Below are positions 16,672-24,834 of a DNA stretch of 64,000 bases, one piece after another; the stretch's first letter is position 1; every line of letters starts with the position of its first letter. Where the stretch lies: the NCBI GenBank assembly GCA_910588295.1, contig CAJUQO010000003.1, positions 62,001-126,000 of the forward strand. The letters are read 5' to 3'. Below the pieces are notes generated by a model. That model was not told where the DNA came from and did no database searches. It saw only the letters and a program-made list of their open reading frames with translations. The stretch is from an uncultured Lachnospiraceae bacterium (GTDB lineage: Bacteria > Bacillota > Clostridia > Lachnospirales > Lachnospiraceae). Made by a program: the position numbers and the translations under genes.

Positions 16672-16938
16672 ATGATTTCAAAAGAGAAGAAGACAGCAAT
16701 CATGGCAGAATATGCCAGAACACCCGGCGACACAGGTTCACCGGAAGTACAGGTAGCAGTCCTGACCGAGAGGATCAGGGAACTCACAGAGCATCTGAAG
16801 ATCAATCACAAGGATCATCATTCCCGTCGCGGTCTGTTGAAAATGGTAGGCCAGAGGCGCGGCCTTTTGGATTATCTGAAAAAGACGGATATCGAGAGAT
16901 ATCGTTCACTGATCGAGAGACTGGGTATCAGAAAATAA
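16672..16938 (+). CDS. rpsO: Ribosomal protein S15
   Basis: S15 binds the central domain of 16S rRNA early in assembly. The 88-residue protein is full length, with the conserved RTPGDTGSPEVQVAVLTERI and HSRRGLL segments. AGGAGGAAATCAAC precedes the ATG. It has its own promoter and terminator and is followed by pnp, a widespread pairing; here the two lie far from ribF, after which rpsO often occurs. Confidence 0.98.
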   Translation: MISKEKKTAIMAEYARTPGDTGSPEVQVAVLTERIRELTEHLKINHKDHHSRRGLLKMVGQRRGLLDYLKKTDIERYRSLIERLGIRK

Positions 16939-16944
16939 ATGGAC

Positions 16945-16970
16945 GGAGGGCGGAGCTTTCCGCCCTTTTT
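16945..16970 (+). terminator. Terminator of rpsO
   Basis: GGGCGG and CCGCCC pair around a short loop and are followed by five T residues, just after the rpsO stop. Confidence 0.85.
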
Positions 16971-17127
16971 ACCATACAAGTAAATGCGGACAGGCATCAG
17001 AACACAAACTCCGAGACCACTGAAAAGGGTATTTTCCTTCCGGCGCGGGGGCTGTTTGAAAATATGTTTTTCAGTTGTTTCGGGCTTGTTTTATGCCGCG
17101 TTCGACAAGAAAAGGAGAAAATAATAT

Positions 17128-19224
17128 ATGTTTAAGACGTATTCTATGGAGCTCGCCGGACGGACTCTGACCATTGATGTGGGGAGGGTGGCAAAACAGG
17201 CCAATGGGGCCGTACTGATCCATTACGGTGAAACCGTGGTGCTGTCCACGGCTACGGCATCTGACAAACCGAGGGACGGGATTGATTTCTTTCCCCTGAG
17301 CGTGGATTTTGAGGAGAAAATGTACGCTGTGGGCAAGATCCCCGGCGGATTTAACAAGAGAGAGGGCAAGCCCAGTGAGCATGCCATTCTGACTTCCCGG
17401 GTGATCGACCGTCCGATGCGCCCCCTGTTTCCGAAGGATTACCGCAATGATGTGAGCCTGAATAACCTGATCATGTCGGTGGATCCGGATTGTAATCCCG
17501 AAATTCCGGCTATGCTGGGTTCCTCGATTGCAACCTGTATCTCCGATATTCCTTTTGCCGGCCCCTGCGCCATGACCCAGATGGGCCTGGTGGACGGTAA
17601 GCTGATAGTAAATCCGACCATGGCCCAGCGCCCGGTGTCCGATCTGCAGCTTACTGTGGCGTCTACAAGGGAAAAAGTGATCATGATAGAGGCCGGAGCC
17701 AACGAGGTACCGGATGATAAGATGATCGAGGCTATTTACAAGGCCCATGAAGTCAATCAGCAGATCATTGCGTTTTTTGATACGATCATTGCCGAGTGCG
17801 GCAAGGAAAAACATACGTATGAGAGCTGTGCGGTGCCGGAAGAATTGTTTGCGGCGATCCGTGAGGTAGTGCCTCCCGAGGAGATGGAGACTGCTGTATT
17901 TACCGATGACAAGCAGACCAGAGAGGGCAATATCCGCGTAATCCGCGAGAAACTGGCCGAGAAGTTTGCCGAGAATGAAGAATGGATGGCGGTGCTGGAT
18001 GAGGCGCTGTACCAGTATCAGAAAAAGACCGTCCGCAAGATGATTCTGAAGGATCACAAGCGTCCGGACGGCCGTGCCGTTGACCAGATCCGTCCGCTGG
18101 CCGCGGAGGTGGATTTGATTCCCCGGGTACACGGTTCCGCCATGTTTACCCGCGGGCAGACGCAGATCTGTGACGTGGTGACGCTGGCGCCTCTGGCGGA
18201 TGCCCAGAAAGTAGACGGTCTGGATGAGTATGTCACATCCAAGAGATATATGCATCATTACAATTTCCCGTCCTATTCGGTGGGTGAGACCAAGCCCTCC
18301 AGGGGACCGGGACGCCGCGAGATCGGCCACGGTGCTCTGGCGGAGAGGGCTCTTCTGCCTGTGTTGCCCACCGAGTCGGAGTTTCCCTATGCGATCCGCG
18401 CTGTATCCGAGACCTTTGAGTCCAACGGTTCCACATCCATGGCTTCCACCTGTGCCTCCTGTATGGCTCTGATGGCGGCCGGTGTGCCCATCAAAAAGAT
18501 GGTGGCAGGTATTTCCTGCGGACTGGTTACAGGGGAGACAGATGATGATTATATTGTTCTGACGGATATCCAGGGCCTGGAGGATTTCTTCGGGGATATG
18601 GACTTTAAGGTGACAGGTACCAGAGACGGCATCACGGCCATCCAAATGGATATCAAGATCCATGGACTGACCAGGCCCATTGTGGAGGAGGCGATCCGCC
18701 GAACCCACGAGGCCAGGGATTTCATCATGAGCACCTGTATGGAGCCCTGCATCAGCGCGCCCCGCGAGCATCTGAGCGAGTACGCGCCCAAGATCATCCA
18801 GATGATGATCGATCCGCAGAAGATTGGTGATGTGGTAGGCCAGCGCGGCAAGACCATCAATACGATCATCGAGGAGACCGGCGTAAAGATTGATATTGAG
18901 GATGACGGTTCTGTATGCATCTGCGGTACGGATGAGGCCATGATGGACAAGGCAAAGGAATATATCCGCATTATTGTCACGGATTTTGAGTCAGGCCAGA
19001 TCCTTACCGGAAAGGTGGTCAGCATCAAAGAGTTTGGAGCGTTCCTGGAGTTTGCACCCGGCAAGGAAGGCATGGTTCACATTTCCAAGATCTGCCGGGA
19101 GAGGATCAACCACGTGGAGGATGTGCTGACTCTGGGCGATAAAGTGAAGGTAGTCTGCCTGGGCAAGGATAAGATGGGCAGGTACAGTTTCAGCATCAAA
19201 GATCTTCCGGCATCCGAGAGATAA
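17128..19224 (+). CDS. pnp: Polyribonucleotide nucleotidyltransferase (PNPase)
   Basis: PNPase degrades RNA phosphorolytically from the 3' end and takes part in mRNA turnover. The 698-residue protein has two RNase PH domains (about 10-140 and 320-450, the second with the catalytic region), a KH domain (VGQRGKTINTIIEETG around 570) and a C-terminal S1 domain (LTGKVVSIKEFGAFLEF from about 620). Length is normal. AAAAGGAG precedes the ATG. The 157-base leader after the rpsO terminator has no clear promoter and may be reached by read-through. Confidence 0.98.
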   Translation: MFKTYSMELAGRTLTIDVGRVAKQANGAVLIHYGETVVLSTATASDKPRDGIDFFPLSVDFEEKMYAVGKIPGGFNKREGKPSEHAILTSRVIDRPMRPLFPKDYRNDVSLNNLIMSVDPDCNPEIPAMLGSSIATCISDIPFAGPCAMTQMGLVDGKLIVNPTMAQRPVSDLQLTVASTREKVIMIEAGANEVPDDKMIEAIYKAHEVNQQIIAFFDTIIAECGKEKHTYESCAVPEELFAAIREVVPPEEMETAVFTDDKQTREGNIRVIREKLAEKFAENEEWMAVLDEALYQYQKKTVRKMILKDHKRPDGRAVDQIRPLAAEVDLIPRVHGSAMFTRGQTQICDVVTLAPLADAQKVDGLDEYVTSKRYMHHYNFPSYSVGETKPSRGPGRREIGHGALAERALLPVLPTESEFPYAIRAVSETFESNGSTSMASTCASCMALMAAGVPIKKMVAGISCGLVTGETDDDYIVLTDIQGLEDFFGDMDFKVTGTRDGITAIQMDIKIHGLTRPIVEEAIRRTHEARDFIMSTCMEPCISAPREHLSEYAPKIIQMMIDPQKIGDVVGQRGKTINTIIEETGVKIDIEDDGSVCICGTDEAMMDKAKEYIRIIVTDFESGQILTGKVVSIKEFGAFLEFAPGKEGMVHISKICRERINHVEDVLTLGDKVKVVCLGKDKMGRYSFSIKDLPASER

Positions 19225-19290
19225 CGGGATTACTCAGGGGATTTGCAGAAAACCTGTCACGGGCAGCTTTTCTGTATACGATGGTATCGA

Positions 19291-19321
19291 GGGGGCATTT
19301 CGCAGAGGAATGCCCCTTTTT
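19291..19321 (+). terminator. Terminator of pnp
   Basis: GGGGCATT and AATGCCCC pair around nine bases, followed by five T residues. It ends only about 20 bases before the dut start, so dut may depend on read-through or an unseen promoter. Confidence 0.85.
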
Positions 19322-19343
19322 GAAAAAATGGGGATACATGGTC

Positions 19344-19778
19344 ATGGAAAAAATCAAAATACAGTATCTGGATGAAAGTATTGAGAGGCTTCGTTATATT
19401 GATAGTAAGTCGGACTGGATTGATCTGCGGGCTGCCAGGGATGTAGTAATGAAGGCGGGGGAGTTCAAATTGATTCCCCTTGGGGTGGCCATGCAGTTGC
19501 CTTCGGGTTATGAGGCCCATATCGTGCCACGCAGCAGTACATTTAAAAATTTTGGGATCATACAGACGAACCACTGTGGTGTCATTGATGAGAGCTACTG
19601 CGGGCCGAATGACTGGTGGCATATGCCGGTCTATGCATTTCGGGATACCGAGATCCACAAGAACGACCGGATCTGCCAGTTCCGTATAGAAAAGCACCAG
19701 CCTGCCCTGGAGTTTTGTGAGGTAGAGCGGCTGGAACATGAGGATCGGGGCGGTTTTGGCAGTACAGGTGTCCGGTAG
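19344..19778 (+). CDS. dut: dUTP diphosphatase
   Basis: Dut hydrolyses dUTP to dUMP, keeping uracil out of DNA and supplying thymidylate synthesis. The 144-residue protein has the trimeric dUTPase motifs in order: PRSSTFKNFGI, NHCGVIDESYCG with the conserved tyrosine, DRICQFRI and the glycine-rich C-terminal arm DRGGFGSTG. ATG 19344 is nine bases from GGGGA; the ATG at 19338 is possible but too close. Frames starting further upstream would run through the pnp terminator. Confidence 0.93.
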   Translation: MEKIKIQYLDESIERLRYIDSKSDWIDLRAARDVVMKAGEFKLIPLGVAMQLPSGYEAHIVPRSSTFKNFGIIQTNHCGVIDESYCGPNDWWHMPVYAFRDTEIHKNDRICQFRIEKHQPALEFCEVERLEHEDRGGFGSTGVR

Positions 19779-19788
19779 GGGGAATGCT

Positions 19789-20166
19789 ATGAATTGCGAC
19801 GATACGATCAAATGTATTGAACGGTTTGTCAATCAGGATCTTACACCCAGGGAAATGGAAGGTTTTCTTGACCATGTGGCGGAGTGTTCCGACTGTTACG
19901 AGGAGTTGGCGACTTACTATACGGTGGCAGTAACACTGCATTATCTGGAAAAAAATGAAGAGGGGAATTACAATATTCCTCTGCGGCTCAAAGAGCATCT
20001 GGCCCAGGAGCGGCAGCGTCTGCAGAGACAGAAGGCTTTCCGGTATGGGCTGTCTGTTCTGTTGGGGATTCTGGGCGCCTGTCTTATATGGTTTTTGTGC
20101 AATATGTATGTGCCGGCTGCCCAGGTTTTTATGCAGATCGGCACGCAGCTTTTCTCAGGGGCGTGA
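19789..20166 (+). CDS. Zinc-finger anti-sigma-like membrane protein
   Basis: The 125-residue protein has an N-terminal putative zinc-finger domain of the anti-sigma type (HVAECSDC, H and CxxC near residues 30-36) and one membrane helix near residues 85-105 (YGLSVLLGILGACLIWFLC). Such proteins usually sequester an ECF sigma factor, but no sigma factor gene lies nearby, so the role is open. ATG 19789 follows AGGGGG; it is ten bases after dut and likely co-transcribed. Confidence 0.7.
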   Translation: MNCDDTIKCIERFVNQDLTPREMEGFLDHVAECSDCYEELATYYTVAVTLHYLEKNEEGNYNIPLRLKEHLAQERQRLQRQKAFRYGLSVLLGILGACLIWFLCNMYVPAAQVFMQIGTQLFSGA

Positions 20167-20243
20167 GGTTTCTTTTGGTAAATAACAGGTGATGTTGACG
20201 TCTGTTCAGGCGCGCTGGACGGTTACAGTTTTGGAGGGTATTT

Positions 20244-22871
20244 ATGGCAGAAAAAATAGTGCTGATCGACGGGCACAGTATTTTGAATCGTGCCTTTTAC
20301 GGAATTCCCAATCTGACCAATTCCGAGGGGCTCCATACAAACGCAGTCTATGGTTTTTTGAATATTCTGTTTAAAATTCTGGACGAGGAGAAACCGGAAT
20401 ATCTGGCCGTGGCTTTTGATCTCCACGCGCCGACCTTCCGGCATAAAATTTACGAAGCATATAAAGGGACACGCCGCGGAATGCCTGAGGAGCTTCGGGA
20501 ACAGGTGCCCCTGATCAAAGATGTACTGACGGCCATGGGGGTGTGTATCCTGTCGCTGGAGGGATATGAGGCGGACGATATCCTCGGCACGGTGGCGGCC
20601 CGATCGGAAAAACAGGGCCTGGATGTGACGATCGTATCCGGGGATCGCGACCTGTTGCAGCTTGCCACGGACAAGGTCATGATTCGTATACCAAAGACCA
20701 AAGGCGGCAAGACAGTGATCGAGGATTATCATGCCAAAGAGGTATTGGAGAACTATCAGGTAACACCGCCCCAGATTATTGAGCTGAAGGCGCTGATGGG
20801 GGACAGCTCTGACAATATCCCCGGCCTTCCCGGAGTGGGAGAGAAGACGGCCACAAAAATCATTGCCGCTTATGGCACCATAGAAAATGCCAGAGAGCAC
20901 GCGGAGGAGATCAAACCCAATAAGGCCCGCCTGGCGATGCAGGAGCATTTTGACCTGGCGGAGCTTTCCAAGGTGCTGGCTACAATCAATACAGACAGCC
21001 CGGTGGAGTTTGCACTGAAACAGGCGCGGATGGAGAATCTTTTTACGGACAAAGCCTATGACTGGTTTAAACGGCTGGAATTCCGCAATCTGCTGGTCCG
21101 ATTTGAAAATCGGGAGGAACGGGGTTCCGTGGTGGATTCCTTTATGACCGAGGCCGGAAGGAAGCGGATAGAGGAGGTTTTTGTGGAGGCCATGACAGCC
21201 TCCTCCATAGGCGTGGCGGTTTGCACGGAGGCGGGATGCGAGGGCGTGGCCCTATGCTTTTCCGGAGAGCGGACGGTATGGCTTCCGGCAGAAGAGGCGG
21301 ACACGGCGTGGCTGTGGGAGCGTATGGCGGGTGTCATGGGCGGGGCCGGACGGGCATCGGCCATGGACGTGAAAGAGCTTTTGAAGCTTTATCCCTTTGA
21401 GGAGCGGCCGGAGATCTGCGATGTGTCCGTGGCGGCCTATCTGCTGAATCCTCTGAAAAATGATTATCCCTATGATGTGATAGCGGGAGAATTTCTCTCG
21501 TGCACTCTTCCGGGTAAGGAAGATCTGCTGGCGAAACAGAAAAAACTGTCGCCCGAAGAATTGGGCGCCAACCGCAGGATCTATTGCTGCTGTCAGGCTT
21601 ACACGGCCCGCATGGCTGTCGAACCGATGCTGAACGCGCTGAAAGAGCAGGAGATGGATCATCTGTACCGGGATATCGAGATGCCTCTTCTGTATACCCT
21701 GTATCACATGGAAAAAGAGGGGATCATGGCCCGGGGCGAAGAGCTGGCCAGCTATAGCGGGAAGCTGAATGTGCGCATCCAGGAGCTGGAAGCATCCATC
21801 CATGAGCAGGCGGGAGAGGTGTTCAATATCAATTCCCCCAAGCAGCTGGGCGTGATCCTGTTTGAAAAGCTGCAGCTTCCCGGCGGGAAGAAGACCAAGA
21901 CCGGGTATTCCACAGCGGCGGATATTCTGGACAAGCTGGCGCCGGAACATCCGATCGTAGCGGATATTTTGGAATACCGTCAGCTTGCGAAATTAAAATC
22001 CACCTATGCGGATGGGTTGATCCCGTTTATCGCTGCCGATGGCCGAATTCATTCCAGTTTTAATCAGACGATTACGGCCACAGGCCGGATCAGCAGCAAT
22101 GAGCCGAATCTGCAGAATATCCCGATCCGTATGGAGCTGGGCAGGATGATCCGCAAGGCATTTGTGCCGAAGGAAGGATATATTTTTGTGGACGCGGATT
22201 ATTCCCAGATTGAATTGCGGGTACTGGCCCACTTTTCCGGGGATGAGGCGCTGATACAGGCTTACCGGGAGGCGAAGGATATCCACCGCATCACGGCTTC
22301 CCAGGTATTCCACATTCCCTTTGACGAAGTGACGGATCTACAGAGGAGAAACGCGAAGGCAGTGAACTTCGGTATTGTTTACGGTATCAGTTCCTTTGGG
22401 CTGAGCCAGGGTTTAAGTATCACCCGGAAAGAGGCCGAAGATTATATAGCCAGTTATTTTGAGACCTATCCGGGTATCAAAGAATTTCTGGACGGTTCTG
22501 TGCAGGACGCGAAAGAGAAAGGCTATGCGATCACCCTGTTCGGACGCCGCAGACCGATGCCGGAGCTGAAATCTTCCAATTTCATGCAGCGGTCTTTTGG
22601 CGAGCGGGTGGCCATGAATGCTCCCATCCAGGGTACGGCGGCGGACATCATTAAGATCGCCATGGTACGGGTGGACAGGAGGCTGCGGGCCGAAGGGCTT
22701 TCCTCCCGGCTGCTTCTGCAGGTGCATGATGAGCTTCTGGTGGAGACGGCGGTGGAAGAACGGGAACAGGTGGAGGCCATTCTCCGGGAGGAGATGATGG
22801 GCGCGGCCCATATGGATGTGGATCTGGAGATCGACATGCATGCGGGAAATAACTGGTACGAGGCGAAATAA
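20244..22871 (+). CDS. polA: DNA polymerase I
   Basis: PolA fills gaps and removes RNA primers. The 875-residue protein has a 5'-3' exonuclease domain (1-290; VSGDRDLLQLA, GDSSDNIPG), a central domain with the 3'-5' exonuclease fold, and a family A polymerase domain (DADYSQIELRVLAHFS near 650, RRNAKAVNFGIVYGIS, LQVHDELL). In the central domain the catalytic acids are not conserved (GVAVCTE where DxE is expected), so proofreading is probably lost, as in Bacillus PolA. GGAGGG precedes the ATG. Confidence 0.97.
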   Translation: MAEKIVLIDGHSILNRAFYGIPNLTNSEGLHTNAVYGFLNILFKILDEEKPEYLAVAFDLHAPTFRHKIYEAYKGTRRGMPEELREQVPLIKDVLTAMGVCILSLEGYEADDILGTVAARSEKQGLDVTIVSGDRDLLQLATDKVMIRIPKTKGGKTVIEDYHAKEVLENYQVTPPQIIELKALMGDSSDNIPGLPGVGEKTATKIIAAYGTIENAREHAEEIKPNKARLAMQEHFDLAELSKVLATINTDSPVEFALKQARMENLFTDKAYDWFKRLEFRNLLVRFENREERGSVVDSFMTEAGRKRIEEVFVEAMTASSIGVAVCTEAGCEGVALCFSGERTVWLPAEEADTAWLWERMAGVMGGAGRASAMDVKELLKLYPFEERPEICDVSVAAYLLNPLKNDYPYDVIAGEFLSCTLPGKEDLLAKQKKLSPEELGANRRIYCCCQAYTARMAVEPMLNALKEQEMDHLYRDIEMPLLYTLYHMEKEGIMARGEELASYSGKLNVRIQELEASIHEQAGEVFNINSPKQLGVILFEKLQLPGGKKTKTGYSTAADILDKLAPEHPIVADILEYRQLAKLKSTYADGLIPFIAADGRIHSSFNQTITATGRISSNEPNLQNIPIRMELGRMIRKAFVPKEGYIFVDADYSQIELRVLAHFSGDEALIQAYREAKDIHRITASQVFHIPFDEVTDLQRRNAKAVNFGIVYGISSFGLSQGLSITRKEAEDYIASYFETYPGIKEFLDGSVQDAKEKGYAITLFGRRRPMPELKSSNFMQRSFGERVAMNAPIQGTAADIIKIAMVRVDRRLRAEGLSSRLLLQVHDELLVETAVEEREQVEAILREEMMGAAHMDVDLEIDMHAGNNWYEAK

Positions 22872-22998
22872 GGGAACAGACCATCATGCGCCGCTTTGGC
22901 GCGCTACCACTGATGAAAGTCGGAACTGGCGCATTTGGCATCCCTGAATGAATGCCGCCTACGGCGGCGGGGTTTCAAAGTAAACGAAGGAAAAAGCT
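22872..22998. repeat. Palindrome-rich intergenic repeat between polA and coaE
   Basis: Several hairpins are packed here: GCGCC/GGCGC, GGCAT/ATGCC around CCCTGAATGA, and GCCGCC/GGCGGC around TAC. The GGCATCCCTGAAT segment resembles GCATTCCTGAAT inside the 133-bp element at 24387, and the arrangement of hairpins is similar, but the GTAAC ends and target duplication are missing. It looks like a related or decayed structural repeat. Confidence 0.45.
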
Positions 22999-23595
22999 AT
23001 GAGAATTATCGGAGTAACCGGTGGTATCGGGTGCGGAAAATCGGAGGTGCTGAATTTTATCGCATCCCATTATGATGCTACGATTATGAAAGCCGATCAG
23101 ATCGGCCATATACTGATGCAGAAAGGAAGAAAGTGCTACACGAGAATTGTGGATACCTTTGGCGAGGGTATTTTGAAGGAAAATGGCGAGATCGACCGCG
23201 GCAAGCTGGCCCATATCGTATTCCCCCGGCCGGAGGAGCTGGCTAAACTGAACGGTATCATGCATCCGGCTATAAAGAATTATATTCTGCATGCCATTGA
23301 GAAGGAAAAAAAAATCGGCACCGAATATTTTATCGTGGAGGCGGCCTTGCTTCTGGAGGATCATTATGATGATTTCTGCAATGAGGTGTGGTATATTTAT
23401 GCCGATGAGGATACCCGCATCGAGCGGCTGAAGGAGAGCCGGGACTATACGGAGGAGAAGATTGTCCGCATCATGGCCAATCAGCTCACAGAGGAGGAGT
23501 TTGAACGGCGGTGCGGCGTGGAGATCGATAACAGCGGTGATTTCTCCTACACGGAGCGGCAGATCAGACGGAGGTTGGGCGATGAAGCTATGTAG
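22999..23595 (+). CDS. coaE: Dephospho-CoA kinase
   Basis: CoaE phosphorylates dephospho-CoA, the last step of coenzyme A synthesis. The 198-residue protein begins with the P-loop GVTGGIGCGKSEV and has the KADQIGH segment and EAALLLE motif of the family. Length is normal. Its last 14 bases overlap the start of the downstream hydrolase, suggesting translational coupling. Placement after polA is common in Firmicutes, where mutM sometimes lies between. Confidence 0.95.
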   Translation: MRIIGVTGGIGCGKSEVLNFIASHYDATIMKADQIGHILMQKGRKCYTRIVDTFGEGILKENGEIDRGKLAHIVFPRPEELAKLNGIMHPAIKNYILHAIEKEKKIGTEYFIVEAALLLEDHYDDFCNEVWYIYADEDTRIERLKESRDYTEEKIVRIMANQLTEEEFERRCGVEIDNSGDFSYTERQIRRRLGDEAM

Positions 23596-24379
23596 TGTGG
23601 CCAGCGGGAGCAGCGGCAACTGTATTTTTGTAGGTTCGGAGCATACGTCCCTGCTGGTGGATGCGGGGATCAGCGGCAAGCGGACGGCGGCGGGGGTGGA
23701 AGCCCTGGACCGCTCCATGCAGGAGCTGGACGGCATCCTGGTAACCCATGAGCACAGCGACCACATCCGGGGGCTGGGCGTGCTGGCACGGAAATATAAA
23801 CTGCCCGTCTACGCTACGGCGGGTACCATTGAGGAGATCCGGCGCACCAATCCCATCGGGAAACTGCCGGAGGGTGTCTTTCATGAGATCGTGCCGGATC
23901 AGGTTTTTACCCTGGGAGATATCGACGTATATCCGTTCCGGATCTCCCACGATGCCGCGGAGCCTGTGGGTTACCGTTTCGACTGCGGGGAAAAACATGC
24001 GGCCGTGGCTACGGATATGGGAATGTATGACCGTTACATTGTGGATAAGTTAAGAGGACTGGATGTACTGCTTTTGGAGTCTAACCACGACGAGCGTATG
24101 CTGGAGGTGGGCCGTTATCCCTATTATCTGAAAAGGCGGATTGCCGGGAACAGCGGGCATCTCTCCAACGAGACGGCGGGGCGGCTGCTCTGCGAGATCC
24201 TGCATGACGGTATGAAGGAAATCTTTCTCGGCCATCTGAGCCAGGAGAATAATTATGAGGATCTGGCCTTTGAGACGGTGTGCAGCGAAATCACCATGGG
24301 AAAAAATCCCTACCGGGCGGCGGATTTTCATATTGAAGTGGCCCACAGGGACAGGATTTCGGAAGCTGTGGATTTCTAA
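23582..24379 (+). CDS. MBL-fold hydrolase, YycJ/WalJ-like
   Basis: This 265-residue metallo-beta-lactamase-fold protein has the metal-binding THEHSDHIRGL motif (around residue 57) and further metal ligands in ATDMG and the GHLSQENN segment. The opening CSVASGSSGNC and overall pattern match the YycJ/WalJ group, predicted nucleases or exonucleases; in Bacillus this gene belongs to the walRK operon. Here it overlaps coaE instead, so the link to cell-wall signalling is not shown. The start is ATG 23582, inside the end of coaE; longer upstream frames are coaE sequence read out of frame. Confidence 0.88.
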   Translation: MKLCSVASGSSGNCIFVGSEHTSLLVDAGISGKRTAAGVEALDRSMQELDGILVTHEHSDHIRGLGVLARKYKLPVYATAGTIEEIRRTNPIGKLPEGVFHEIVPDQVFTLGDIDVYPFRISHDAAEPVGYRFDCGEKHAAVATDMGMYDRYIVDKLRGLDVLLLESNHDERMLEVGRYPYYLKRRIAGNSGHLSNETAGRLLCEILHDGMKEIFLGHLSQENNYEDLAFETVCSEITMGKNPYRAADFHIEVAHRDRISEAVDF

Positions 24380-24386
24380 TACATAC

Positions 24387-24519
24387 GTAACTGTTCAGTA
24401 CCTTCACAGTTTCGATGCAAAATCCATGTAAATCGCCTCTGGCGATGGGATTTTGCATTCCTGAATCATGCTTTTACGGCCTCAGCAGCAAAGTGCTTCG
24501 GCCTGTGCTGAACAGTTAC
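24387..24519. mobile_element. 133-bp IS66-like MITE with 8-bp target duplication
   Basis: Perfect 12-bp terminal inverted repeats, GTAACTGTTCAG (24387-24398) and CTGAACAGTTAC (24508-24519), are directly flanked by atacatac on both sides (24379-24386, 24520-24527). Inside are two large hairpins: ATGCAAAATCC/GGATTTTGCAT around ATCGCC/GGCGAT, and GGCC-AGCA/TGCT-GGCC. There is no ORF. GTAA ends and an 8-bp duplication point to movement by an IS66-type transposase supplied elsewhere. It begins eight bases after the stop of the hydrolase gene. Confidence 0.8.
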
Positions 24520-24544
24520 ATACATACAATTTATGGAGGTGGCT

Positions 24545-24817
24545 ATGAAAAAGGCGATCATTACAGTGGTGGGCAAGGATACGGTGGGTATCATCGCCCG
24601 GGTCTGCACCTATCTGGCGGACAATCAGATTAATATCCTGGATATTTCCCAGACCATTCTCGACGGTCTGTTTAACATGATGATGATTACGGATATCAGC
24701 GGGACGGATAAAACCATGGGGGATATCACGGAGGAGCTTGACCGGCTGGGGGATGATATCGGCGTTGTGATCCGCTGCCAGTTGGAGGACATCTTTACAA
24801 AGATGCACCGGATCTGA
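24545..24817 (+). CDS. ACT-domain protein (UPF0237)
   Basis: The 90-residue protein is little more than one ACT domain (KKAIITVVGKDTVGIIARVCTYL at the start), the ligand-binding fold that senses amino acids, related to GcvR. ATG 24545 follows GGAGGT. It lies 17 bases before the UPF0210 gene, a pairing conserved across Firmicutes and some other bacteria, which suggests that the ACT protein regulates or partners that enzyme-like protein. The ligand is unknown. Confidence 0.88.
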   Translation: MKKAIITVVGKDTVGIIARVCTYLADNQINILDISQTILDGLFNMMMITDISGTDKTMGDITEELDRLGDDIGVVIRCQLEDIFTKMHRI

Positions 24818-24834
24818 GACGGAGGTGATTGTCC

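Noticed and set aside
17071..18771. 566-codon open frame on the minus strand opposite pnp
   Set aside because: It is antisense to a highly conserved gene, begins without a ribosome site and has a low-complexity His/Gly/Arg-rich composition typical of shadow frames.
20179..20226. Possible micro-element before polA (ends TAAATAACAGG and GGACGGTTAC, flanks tcttttgg and agttttgg)
   Set aside because: The left end does not match the consensus and the flanks agree at only 6 of 8 bases; it could be a chance resemblance.
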